A stretch of 6,067 nucleotides of DNA from an uncultured Clostridia bacterium (GCA_946061345.1 CAMGRA010000055.1:1-6067), one strand, 5' to 3'. Positions 1-5,641 are shown, counted from the first letter of the stretch. Numbers and translations: made by a program. Notes: generated by a model not told the origin, from the letters alone.

Positions 1-60
1 AAATCTCTCCCCCAGTCTTTTTGCTGCGCAAAAATCCAGCCCCCTCGTCAGAGGGAGCCT
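1..60 (-). repeat. Interspersed structured repeat (REP/MITE-like), copy at the left edge
   Basis: On the minus strand this stretch begins with a stem (59-38) around a GAC-type loop, then a perfect 7-bp hairpin TTTTTGC-TGC-GCAAAAA (18-34), then a GGGGGAGAGA tail. From memory, the order 'GGCTCCC stem, variable hairpin, GACTG(A/G)GGGAGAGA' is a frequent interspersed repeat in Oscillospiraceae and related clostridial genomes; I could not search for copies. Two mismatches of the first stem on the plus strand (C41 x A56, A38 x C59) become G-U wobbles when read as minus-strand RNA, which favours the minus orientation. It has no coding content. It may continue beyond the window, so its true left end is unknown. 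Confidence 0.6.
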
Positions 61-200
61 GGGATGTGTGCATAACCGCATCTGCGGTGGTAGGGCTCTT
101 CATGCAAACGAATGAAAAGCCGATGAGCCTATAGGCTCGGCCGAGGGCATGCCCTAAGGGGGCTGGTGCATACCACCGGTACGGCCGGTGGTTATGATTT
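61..200 (-). repeat. Run of short palindromes/hairpins downstream of mtaB
   Basis: Five inverted repeats follow each other closely. ACCGCA/TGCGGT is at 75-88. A 9-bp-plus stem lies at 94-121, with arms GGCT.TTCAT and ATGAA.AGCC. A perfect 14-bp palindrome GAGCCTATAGGCTC is at 125-138 and a perfect 10-bp palindrome GGGCATGCCC at 145-154. CATA-CCACCGG/CCGGTGG-TATG is at 169-196, with a 5-nt loop and one bulged T. The single mismatch in the 94-121 stem (C98 x A117) becomes a G-U wobble on the minus strand. None of the hairpins is followed by a T tract, so this is not an ordinary intrinsic terminator even though it sits directly after the mtaB stop. It is probably a mobile-repeat remnant, possibly related to elements mobilised by IS200/IS605 or RAYT transposases (inference). 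Confidence 0.55.
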
Positions 201-203
201 CGT

Positions 204-1508
204 TTACGGCAGAAGCTCGCCCTCTACGCCGTCAGACCGCAGGGCGGTGATGCGCACCTGCTTTACTACATTATGTAAACTATTGCCACGGGCGTAGACC
301 TTGACGTAGTTTTTGGCGTGGCCTGTGAAGAAGCCGTCCTCCGCCTGCTCAAAGAGTACCTCCTGTACAGAGCCAAGGAGGGCCGTGTCATACTGCCGCC
401 GCAGCTCCTCCGCCACGGAAGAGGCTCTGGCGGCACGTTCTGCTTTCACTGCCTTGGGAACCTGATTGGGCATGGCGTCGGCGGGTGTCCCCGGACGGCG
501 GGAGTAGGGGAAGACGTGCATGGCGGCAAAGCCGCATTCCCGCGCAAAGGCCAGGGATTCCTCCAGCTCCGCCTCTGTTTCGCCGGGGAAGCCAACGATG
601 AGGTCCGTGGTCACGGCGCAGCCGGGAAACCACTGGCGAAGCAGCCGGACGCTTTGCAGATAGCGGGCCGTGTCGTATTTCCGGCGCATCCGCTGCAAAA
701 CGGTATCGCTGCCGCTTTGCAGGCTCAGATGAAATTGGGGGCAGAGATTGTCAAAGGCCGACAGCCGCCGGCAAAAGTCCCCGTCCACGACCCGGGGCTC
801 CAGGGAGCCGAGGCGGACGCGCATGGTCCCGGCGGCGGCGCAGATGGCCTCCGCCAGATCGGAAAAGCTGCTGCCGTCCTTCAAGTCCCAGCCCCAGGAG
901 GCGATCTCGATGCCCGTTACCACCATTTCCCGGTAGCCGGCCTCCACCAGCACCCTGGTCTGGGCAACGGCCCGGTCGAGGGGCTCGGAGCGCACGGGGC
1001 CGCGGGCGTAGGGGATGATGCAGTAGGTGCAGAAATTGTTGCAGCCGTCCTGAACCTTCAGCATGGCGCGGGTACGTTCCCGCATCCCGCCGGCAGGCAG
1101 ACATTCAAAGGTCCGGCGCTGCAGGGCGTTGTCAACGGCGACGTCCTGACGGCACACGCCGCCTGCCTCCTTTTCCCGCCAGAGAGCCAGCAGACGCTGC
1201 AGAAATTCCTCCCGCCCGCCGCTGCCGGAGATCACATCGGCGCCGGTCTTGGCGGCCTCCTCCGGGCTGATCTGGGAGTAGCAGCCGCACACACCCAGCA
1301 GGGCGTCGGGATGTTCGCGGCGCAGACGGTGCAGAAGAGTGCGGTTTTTACGGTCGGCAACGGCGGTAACGGTGCAGGTGTTGACGATGAGAACATCGCT
1401 GTCGGCCTCCGCGGACGGCTCGTGGCCCAGACCGACGAGCTGCTGCTCCATGGCCTGCGTTTCATACTGGTTGACCTTGCAGCCCAGGGTAAAACAGTGA
1501 AATTTCAT
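204..1508 (-). CDS. mtaB: tRNA t6A37 methylthiotransferase MtaB (radical SAM)
   Basis: MtaB (YqeV) adds a methylthio group to C2 of N6-threonylcarbamoyladenosine-37 in tRNAs reading ANN codons, giving ms2t6A; it acts in the cytoplasm. The 434-residue product has the usual three parts. An N-terminal UPF0004 domain carries the auxiliary cluster cysteines C10 (TLGCKVNQYE), C45 (NTCTV) and C76 (GCYSQ). The radical-SAM domain carries C156, C160 and C163 in DGCNNFCTYCIIPYARG, with later family signatures GSLEP, HLSLQSGSD and TTDLIVGFPGET. A C-terminal TRAM-like segment runs from about 376 to 430 (YVKVYARG). Length is normal for the family. I start at ATG 1508 because GGAG lies 6 nt upstream; an in-frame TTG four codons earlier overlaps that site. 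TLGCKVNQYE distinguishes it from MiaB and RimO. It is a single-gene unit, divergent from the HPr-like gene; I see no strong promoter of its own. Confidence 0.95.
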   Translation of the reverse strand: MKFHCFTLGCKVNQYETQAMEQQLVGLGHEPSAEADSDVLIVNTCTVTAVADRKNRTLLHRLRREHPDALLGVCGCYSQISPEEAAKTGADVISGSGGREEFLQRLLALWREKEAGGVCRQDVAVDNALQRRTFECLPAGGMRERTRAMLKVQDGCNNFCTYCIIPYARGPVRSEPLDRAVAQTRVLVEAGYREMVVTGIEIASWGWDLKDGSSFSDLAEAICAAAGTMRVRLGSLEPRVVDGDFCRRLSAFDNLCPQFHLSLQSGSDTVLQRMRRKYDTARYLQSVRLLRQWFPGCAVTTDLIVGFPGETEAELEESLAFARECGFAAMHVFPYSRRPGTPADAMPNQVPKAVKAERAARASSVAEELRRQYDTALLGSVQEVLFEQAEDGFFTGHAKNYVKVYARGNSLHNVVKQVRITALRSDGVEGELLP

Positions 1509-1566
1509 AAGATTCTCCAAAAACTCCGCAGAGCAGAGGGATTAAAAATGTTTTACAAAAAATTAC

Positions 1567-1596
1567 TTGATTTTTTGTGCAAACAGACAGTATAAT
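1567..1596 (+). promoter_or_regulatory. Sigma-A promoter for the HPr-like gene
   Basis: A -35 TTGATT (1567-1572) and a perfect -10 TATAAT (1591-1596) are separated by 18 nt, predicting a transcription start near 1603 and a leader of about 93 nt before the start codon at 1696. The DNA around the -35 is A/T rich, unlike the coding regions. The leader can form a short hairpin at 1616-1632 (CGGA/TCCG with a bulge), which I regard as weak. The mtaB promoter must lie in the same interval on the other strand, but only poor matches are visible. Confidence 0.75.
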
Positions 1597-1695
1597 GAAA
1601 CTCGCGTGGACAAACCGGATCGTTGACGTCCGATGACCCCTTTATTTTAGCAAGTTTCCATGCAAATGTACAGACTGTTTTTTGGAGGAATCCCC

Positions 1696-1917
1696 ATGAC
1701 CGTTCGATTTGCCTCTCTCAGCGATGTGAGAGAATTCGTAGGCCTTGCTACCCTGCAGCCCTATGAGATCCAGGTGCGCGACGGCGACCGCAGTGTGGAT
1801 GCCAAGTGCTTTATGGAGATGTTCACCCTGGATTTCACGGCACCTCTGGAAGTGGAGGTCAGCGGCGAGGAAAACGAGAGCGCCTTTGCCATTGCCGCAA
1901 AAAAGTTCTTAGTATGA
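1696..1917 (+). CDS. HPr-fold protein lacking the phosphorylatable histidine
   Basis: The 73-residue protein aligns by eye with PTS phosphocarrier HPr. It has an N-terminal strand (MTVRF), a helix (about 8-20), a strand (EIQVRDG), and the segment VDAKCFMEMFTLDF, which matches the HPr stretch around Lys45-Ser46 (VNLKSIMGVMSL). A strand (LEVEVSG) and a C-terminal helix follow. The active-site loop GIHARP is replaced by SLSDVREF, and the protein contains no histidine at all, so it cannot accept phosphate from Enzyme I in the normal way. The position of the regulatory Ser46 is Cys38. It is also shorter than the usual 85-90 residues. The start is fixed by GGAGG at 1684-1688, 7 nt before the ATG; an in-frame ATG at 1660 has no ribosome binding site. 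It has its own promoter. Function unknown: a degenerate HPr paralogue, possibly a regulator or binding partner. Confidence 0.8.
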   Translation: MTVRFASLSDVREFVGLATLQPYEIQVRDGDRSVDAKCFMEMFTLDFTAPLEVEVSGEENESAFAIAAKKFLV

Positions 1918-1945
1918 ACCGTGCTTTCCCTGAAAAATAGAAATA

Positions 1946-1974
1946 CACCGAAGGGAGAGTGCCTTTCTTCGGTG
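1946..1974 (+). terminator. Hairpin after the HPr-like gene, weak terminator candidate
   Basis: CACCGAAG (1946-1953) pairs perfectly with CTTCGGTG (1967-1974) around a 13-nt loop, 28 nt after the HPr-like stop codon. The plus-strand sequence that follows (ATGAAACAAG) has no T tract, so it is a poor intrinsic terminator in the gene's direction. Read on the minus strand the hairpin is followed by TATTTCTATTTTTC, which is more terminator-like, although no minus-strand gene lies immediately upstream. It may instead simply protect the 3' end of the transcript. Confidence 0.35.
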
Positions 1975-1992
1975 ATGAAACAAGCATAATCT

Positions 1993-2039
1993 TCCCCCTG
2001 CGCCTCATACGCTTGTACTGCGAATGAAGCGGAGGGGGA
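1993..2039 (+). promoter_or_regulatory. Long in-register hairpin burying the Shine-Dalgarno sequence of the carboxypeptidase gene
   Basis: The arms 1993-2012 and 2020-2039 pair in strict register around a 7-nt loop (TTGTACT). The paired blocks are TCCCCCT/AGGGGGA, CGC/GCG, TCAT/ATGA and CGC/GCG. They are separated only by single 1x1 mismatches (G2000 x G2032, C2004 x A2028, A2009 x A2023), giving 17 base pairs in all. The only SD-like sequence for the ATG at 2049, GGAGGGGG (2031-2038), is wholly inside the 3' arm. The tail ATTCTTTATC is moderately T rich, so the same structure could also act as an intrinsic terminator for read-through from the HPr-like gene. A weak -10 (CATAAT, 1985-1990) without a good -35 lies just before it. 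The regulatory role is inference; the pairing is seen. Confidence 0.5.
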
Positions 2040-2048
2040 TTCTTTATC

Positions 2049-3194
2049 ATGAAAAAGCTCATTTCCATACTTTTGTCGGCGGTGCTGCTGCTGTGTGTGC
2101 TGCCGGCGGTGCGGGCGGAGGGCCTGGACGTTCCCGCGCCCTCGGCGATCCTGATGGACGCGGCGACGGGAACGGTGCTCTATGAGAAAAACGCGGATGA
2201 AAAGCTGCCGCCGGCTTCGGTGACGAAGATCATGACGCTGCTGCTGGTCATGGAGGCCCTGGATAGCGGGCGTATCGGCTGGGACGACATGGTGACCGCC
2301 TCAGAGGCCGCTGCGGCCAAGGGCGGCAGCCAGGTCTATCTGGAGGTGGGCGAGCAGATGAGCATGGACGAGATGCTCAAAAGCGTGGTGGTCAGCTCCG
2401 CCAACGACTGCGCCACGGCGCTGGCGGAGCATGTGGCAGGCAGTGAGGCGGCCTTTGTGGAGAAAATGAACGCCCGCGCGGCGGAGCTGGGCATGGAAAA
2501 CACCCATTTTGTCAACTGCACGGGCCTGGACGACGGGGAGAATGCGTCGGAGCATCTGACGACGGCGCGGGATATCGCCATCATGTCCCGGGAGCTTCTG
2601 ACCCATGAGGAGATCAAAAAATATACCACCATCTGGATGGACACGGTGAGAAACGGCCAGTTCGGCCTGTCCAACACCAACAAGCTGGTGCGCTTTTACG
2701 AGGGCACTACGGGCCTGAAAACCGGCTACACCTCCACCGCCGGACACTGCCTGTCTGCCAGCGCCGAGCGTGACGGCATGGAGCTCATCGCCGTGGTACT
2801 CCACTGTGAAAGCTCCACGGACCGCTTCCGTTCGGCCAAGGCCCTGCTGGATTACGGCTTTGCCAACTACGCCCTGGCGGACACCCAGCCGGAGGAACCG
2901 CTGCAGCCGGTCCGGGTGATCCTGGGGGAGGAATCGACCCTGACGCCGGTGCTGCAGCAGACGGCGCCCATCCTCATCGAGAAAGGGGAGCTTGCGGGCG
3001 TCACCAGGACCGTGACGCTCTGCCAGGAGGTGGAGGCGCCGGTGGAGGCCGGACAGCAGCTGGGGACGCTGACCCTGTCCACCTCCACCCGCACTCTGGC
3101 GGAGATCCCCATTATCGCGCCTCAGAGCGTCGAAAAGCTGACCCTCTGGGAACTGGCAGCCCGCCTCCTCAAGCGCGCCTGCATGGGAAGCTGA
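2049..3194 (+). CDS. Secreted D-alanyl-D-alanine carboxypeptidase (DacF/PBP5 family, peptidase S11)
   Basis: Low-molecular-mass penicillin-binding protein that removes the terminal D-Ala from peptidoglycan pentapeptides outside the membrane. Its 381 residues match DacF/DacB in length. The N-terminus is a signal peptide (MKK, hydrophobic core about 4-20, likely cut after VRA at residue 23). All three active-site motifs are present: S57-V-T-K60 with the nucleophile serine, S117-A-N119, and K224-T-G226. The PBP5-type beta-rich C-terminal domain spans about 281-360. A terminal helix (about 362-378, LTLWELAARLLKRA) is suited to membrane-surface anchoring. In spore-formers such enzymes can act in growth or in cortex synthesis; no sporulation gene lies next to it here, so I cannot choose. 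The predicted RBS is trapped in the preceding hairpin, and a strong terminator begins 4 nt after the stop. Confidence 0.93.
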   Translation: MKKLISILLSAVLLLCVLPAVRAEGLDVPAPSAILMDAATGTVLYEKNADEKLPPASVTKIMTLLLVMEALDSGRIGWDDMVTASEAAAAKGGSQVYLEVGEQMSMDEMLKSVVVSSANDCATALAEHVAGSEAAFVEKMNARAAELGMENTHFVNCTGLDDGENASEHLTTARDIAIMSRELLTHEEIKKYTTIWMDTVRNGQFGLSNTNKLVRFYEGTTGLKTGYTSTAGHCLSASAERDGMELIAVVLHCESSTDRFRSAKALLDYGFANYALADTQPEEPLQPVRVILGEESTLTPVLQQTAPILIEKGELAGVTRTVTLCQEVEAPVEAGQQLGTLTLSTSTRTLAEIPIIAPQSVEKLTLWELAARLLKRACMGS

Positions 3195-3197
3195 ACA

Positions 3198-3242
3198 AAA
3201 ACGCGCCGCAAAACGGAAGTCCTCCGTTCTGCGGCGCGTTTT
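3198..3242. terminator. Bidirectional intrinsic terminator between convergent genes
   Basis: AAAACGCGCCGCA (3198-3210) pairs without error with TGCGGCGCGTTTT (3230-3242). Inside, AACGGA (3212-3217) pairs with TCCGTT (3223-3228) around AGTCC, so the whole is one 19-bp stem with a single A x C mismatch. On the plus strand the stem ends in TTTT, four bases after the carboxypeptidase stop. On the minus strand it ends in TTTTTG, about 14 nt after the phosphatase stop. It therefore closes both transcripts and marks the end of the tyrosine-kinase operon. Confidence 0.9.
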
Positions 3243-3255
3243 CACTATAGTTTAG

Positions 3256-3927
3256 TTACAGTCCCAGCATGGCTGCGGTACGGGCCATGACGGCGTCGTA
3301 GGTCGGACCCAGGCGGCGTTTCATCTGCAAAAATTCCGTGTAGCCGGTGGAAACGCCGTGAATGTCGCTGCCCAGGGCCACGGTCTGCACGCTCTCGGCG
3401 CGGTGCAGCGCCGCTTTCCTCGAACGCAGACGGCAGAAGGGCGCGGCGTTGACCTGGGCAAGGAAGCCCAGCTCCAGCAGAAAATCCACGGTCCCGGGGG
3501 CGTAGCGGTCCACATGGGCCAGGACGACGGTGAGCTTTCGCTCATAGAGCAGGGCGTCCAGGGTCTGCTCATAGGCGCGGACGGAAAAATCCCGCGGCAG
3601 CTCCAGCAGCAGCACCCGTGTGCCTTCCACACAGAGCTGCTCCAGGTCTGTCATGCGGTCCAGACCGCGGCAGAGCTGAACCTCCGCACCGATCCTGAGT
3701 TGGGGCGCGTCCGCGGGAAGTGCTTCCCTCAGGCACGCCCAGGTTTCGGCGCGGCGCTCGAGAAAGGCCCAGGGGGACTCAAGGTGCGGGTAAAAATGGG
3801 GCGTAGCGATGAGCAGGTCGATCCCCGCCTCCCGCGCCAGAGCAACCTGCCGCAGGGAAGTGGCAAGGCCGTCGCTGCCATGGTCGGCGCCCGGCAGAAT
3901 GTGGGCGTGAAAGTCGATCTGCAGCAT
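3256..3927 (-). CDS. CpsB/YwqE-type PHP-domain protein-tyrosine phosphatase
   Basis: A 223-residue metal-dependent phosphatase of the CpsB/CapC/YwqE family, which dephosphorylates the tyrosine cluster of the cognate BY-kinase. PHP metal ligands are recognisable in order: H7-x-H9 (DFHAH), D14 in ILPGAD, H44 (ATPHF), E82 (GAEVQL), E109 (LLLELP), H138 (LAHVDRY), and D188 with H190 (GSDIHG). Two usual signatures are altered: ILPGxDDG reads ILPGADHG, and AHPERY reads AHVDRY. It is somewhat shorter than typical members of about 240-255 residues. I choose ATG 3927, which puts DFHAH at residue 5 as in relatives. A longer GTG-initiated frame to 3969 would overlap the kinase gene and add an unrelated tail. 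Its ATG is one base after the kinase TGA and has no strong SD, so translation is probably coupled. Last gene of the operon. Confidence 0.9.
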   Translation of the reverse strand: MLQIDFHAHILPGADHGSDGLATSLRQVALAREAGIDLLIATPHFYPHLESPWAFLERRAETWACLREALPADAPQLRIGAEVQLCRGLDRMTDLEQLCVEGTRVLLLELPRDFSVRAYEQTLDALLYERKLTVVLAHVDRYAPGTVDFLLELGFLAQVNAAPFCRLRSRKAALHRAESVQTVALGSDIHGVSTGYTEFLQMKRRLGPTYDAVMARTAAMLGL

Positions 3928-3928
3928 T

Positions 3929-4705
3929 TCAGTCGTCGCGCTTCTTCCGGGCTTCCGGGATGCTCTCACCGTAATACTTGTATCTGCCGTAGCGGTAGTA
4001 GCGGGTGTAATGGGAGCTGTAGTGGGCCTCGCCGCGGCTCTCCGGATCGTTGAGGATCGCGCCGACGATGCTGCCGTTCATCTCCTCAAGCTGATGAATG
4101 GCATCGGACAGTTCGCGGACGTGTGTCTTGCCGCTTTGAACGACAAGGACATATCCTGTGATCTTGCCGGCGATGACGGTAGCGTCGGTGACGATGTTCA
4201 CCGGCGGCGTATCGATGATCACATAGTCAAAATACTGCCGCACATAATCCAGCAGCATATCCATCTGCCGGGAGCCCAGCAGCTCAGCGGGGTTGGGCGG
4301 AACCTGACCGGCGGTGAGGATGGAGAGATTGCCGTTGTCCGTGGCGCGCAGCTTGATCTCGCTGCTCAGTCCGGCCAGGATCTCACTGAGGCCGTTGCGG
4401 CACTCGGTGTTGAAATAGCGGTGGACTGAGGGCTTGCGCATATCGCCGTCGATGAGAAGGACCCGCTGATCGGCCATGGCGATGGAAAGGGCCAGGGAGA
4501 CAGCGGTGGTGGTTTTGCCGTCGCCGGCCATGGGACTGCTAACGGCGAAAACCGGGCATTTTTCACCCTTGCCGGTGAAAATCAGCTTGGTGCGGATGGA
4601 ATTATAGGCCTCCTTGATGGCAAAGGGGCTCCTGACGCTTAGCATCGGATGTTCGGCATGGCTGTGCGCGGCGCGCTTGGACTGCTTTTTCGGAAACAGA
4701 CGCAT
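3929..4705 (-). CDS. CpsD/YwqD-type bacterial tyrosine kinase (BY-kinase)
   Basis: A cytoplasmic 258-residue P-loop kinase that autophosphorylates and phosphorylates other proteins on tyrosine once activated by its membrane adaptor. It has Walker A S57-PMAGDGKTT-66 (K64 binds phosphate), Walker A' LLIDGDMRKP (83-92) and Walker B YVIIDTPP (161-168). The C-terminal cluster has eight tyrosines (Y229, 233, 236, 237, 239, 242, 244, 245). The EX2RX2R oligomerisation motif is present as EAYNSIR, with Asn in place of the first Arg. The Walker A carries Ala60 where many members have Pro. Unlike Wzc of proteobacteria it lacks a fused membrane domain, as is normal for Gram-positives. The start at ATG 4705 is supported by AGGTGA 6 nt upstream, which includes the TGA of the preceding adaptor gene. 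Second gene of the operon. Confidence 0.95.
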   Translation of the reverse strand: MRLFPKKQSKRAAHSHAEHPMLSVRSPFAIKEAYNSIRTKLIFTGKGEKCPVFAVSSPMAGDGKTTTAVSLALSIAMADQRVLLIDGDMRKPSVHRYFNTECRNGLSEILAGLSSEIKLRATDNGNLSILTAGQVPPNPAELLGSRQMDMLLDYVRQYFDYVIIDTPPVNIVTDATVIAGKITGYVLVVQSGKTHVRELSDAIHQLEEMNGSIVGAILNDPESRGEAHYSSHYTRYYRYGRYKYYGESIPEARKKRDD

Positions 4706-4711
4706 CCTTCC

Positions 4712-5419
4712 TCACCTCTCTTTCCGCTTGTTGCCGGCCTTGGCGGGACCGGTCATGGAGGGAACCGTGCCCAAAACGGGGAGCTTGAAGGAACGCTCCA
4801 GATCCTCCTCGCGCCATATGGTGGTGTCCAGCAGGGCGATAAGGATCACGACGGCGCAGGAGAGCAGAAGCCCCAGGATAAAGCCTGTGGAGACATATTT
4901 GCCAATGTCGGGGGAATAGGGCGCGGTCGGCACCTCGGCACGGTCCACGGCGACCATTTCACCGCCCCGGGCAATGGAATTCAGGGTGTCGGGTGCCACT
5001 TCCGCCAGTGTGTTGGCGATGACTGCGGCAAGCTGAGGATCGGAGTTTTGGACGGTTACATTGATGATCTGAGTGCTGCTGACATTGCTGGCGCTGATCA
5101 TGCCCGCCAGCTCCTTGACGGAAACGGCGCCGTCCATGGAAGTGCTGACCGCCTCCAGGACGGGCTGGCTGGTGAGCAGGATCTCGTAGGTGTAGGCAAT
5201 GCGGGCGTCGGCCGCCATCTGGGTGCTGGTCACCTCGTCGGAGGTGCGCTGATTGGCAAAAACGCAGAGAGAGACCGTCGTGGAATACATGGGCGTGATG
5301 AAGAACTGGGCGTAAGCCAAGGCTCCGACAGTAAAGAGAAAGGTGGTCAGGCAGATCCAGACCAGATACCGCTTCAGGGCCAGAAAAATGTCCTGCAGGG
5401 TGATTTCAACTTTGCTCAA
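4712..5419 (-). CDS. CpsC/YwqC-type Wzz-family membrane adaptor of the tyrosine kinase
   Basis: A 235-residue polysaccharide co-polymerase/kinase modulator. Residues about 1-17 are cytoplasmic, TM1 is about 18-40 (WICLTTFLFTVGALAY) and an extracellular domain follows (about 41-173). The Wzz-type proline motif VPTAPYSP lies at 163-170, TM2 is about 175-197, and the cytoplasmic tail (DTTIWREEDLERSFKLPVLGTVP) is the kind that binds and activates CpsD. The basic C-terminus (AGNKRKER) is near the membrane. The start is a TTG at 5417-5419: AAAGGAG lies 9 nt upstream and no ATG, GTG or other TTG fits. First gene of the operon, 6 nt before the kinase gene. In capsule clusters such proteins help set polymer length; here no polymerase or glycosyltransferase is adjacent, so a kinase-regulating role is the safer statement. 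Confidence 0.92.
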   Translation of the reverse strand: MSKVEITLQDIFLALKRYLVWICLTTFLFTVGALAYAQFFITPMYSTTVSLCVFANQRTSDEVTSTQMAADARIAYTYEILLTSQPVLEAVSTSMDGAVSVKELAGMISASNVSSTQIINVTVQNSDPQLAAVIANTLAEVAPDTLNSIARGGEMVAVDRAEVPTAPYSPDIGKYVSTGFILGLLLSCAVVILIALLDTTIWREEDLERSFKLPVLGTVPSMTGPAKAGNKRKER

Positions 5420-5462
5420 AATGCCTCACTCCTTTATATATGAGCGCATATCAATTTATTTT

Positions 5463-5491
5463 ATCATATCATCCAACCGAAAAAAAAGCAA
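5463..5491 (-). promoter_or_regulatory. Candidate sigma-A promoter of the tyrosine-kinase operon
   Basis: On the minus strand TTGCTT (5491-5486) and TATGAT (5468-5463) are exactly 17 nt apart. The -10 matches consensus at five of six bases, the -35 at three. The predicted start near 5456 gives a short leader of about 36 nt before the TTG start codon. The spacer and flanks are A/T rich. No other promoter with good spacing is visible in 5420-5520. Confidence 0.55.
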
Positions 5492-5577
5492 CCTAAATTC
5501 TGACCTTCATGCAGAATCCAAATGGCGCCGATAAGCCCGAAACCCCTGATGCACTGCGAAAAACCCCTCTTTGAGGC

Positions 5578-5606
5578 TTGAAAAATATTCCGGCTTGTGC
5601 TATAGT
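5578..5606 (+). promoter_or_regulatory. Extended -10 sigma-A promoter of the phosphofructokinase gene
   Basis: TTGAAA (5578-5583) and TATAGT (5601-5606) are 17 nt apart, and the -10 is preceded by TGC, an extended -10 element. The predicted start is near 5613, leaving a leader of about 67 nt. Just upstream are two similar blocks, CGAAACCCCT (5538-5547) and CGAAAAACCCCT (5557-5568), and a small inverted repeat CCTC-TTT-GAGG (5566-5576) that touches the -35. These are possible operator material, unproven. Confidence 0.75.
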
Positions 5607-5641
5607 GTAGCCGTAAAAATTTGGGCTGCCGGCTGTAAAGC

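Noticed and set aside
1..200. CRISPR array or intrinsic terminator at the left end
   Set aside because: The inverted repeats differ from each other in sequence and spacing, so there is no repeat-spacer pattern, and none is followed by a T tract.
1509..1520. TTG start extending MtaB by four residues
   Set aside because: The TTG overlaps the GGAG site that serves ATG 1508, and MKFHCFTLGCKVNQ is the usual N-terminus of the family.
318..1595. Long plus-strand open frame opposite mtaB (425 codons)
   Set aside because: It lies antisense to a complete, motif-rich MtaB. Its translation is rich in Gly, Ala and His with no recognisable domain, and it runs through the promoter of the HPr-like gene.
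1509..1620. Minus-strand promoter for mtaB, such as TATACT opposite the plus-strand -10
   Set aside because: No -35 with acceptable sequence occurs at 16-18 nt; alternatives nearer the gene match consensus poorly.
1660..1695. Upstream in-frame ATG for the HPr-like gene
   Set aside because: No SD precedes it, and the extension would contain the strong GGAGG that correctly serves ATG 1696.
2301..3245. Minus-strand open frame opposite the carboxypeptidase (314 codons)
   Set aside because: It is antisense to a gene with all three active-site motifs, starts inside the terminator stem, and has arginine/histidine-rich filler sequence typical of G+C-rich shadows.
3928..3969. GTG start extending the phosphatase by 14 residues
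   Set aside because: It would overlap the kinase C-terminus and add a basic tail absent from relatives; ATG 3927 places the HxH motif correctly.
4649..5443. Plus-strand open frame opposite the kinase and adaptor genes (264 codons)
   Set aside because: It is low-complexity Gly/Asp/His-rich translation with no RBS, covering two well-supported genes on the other strand.
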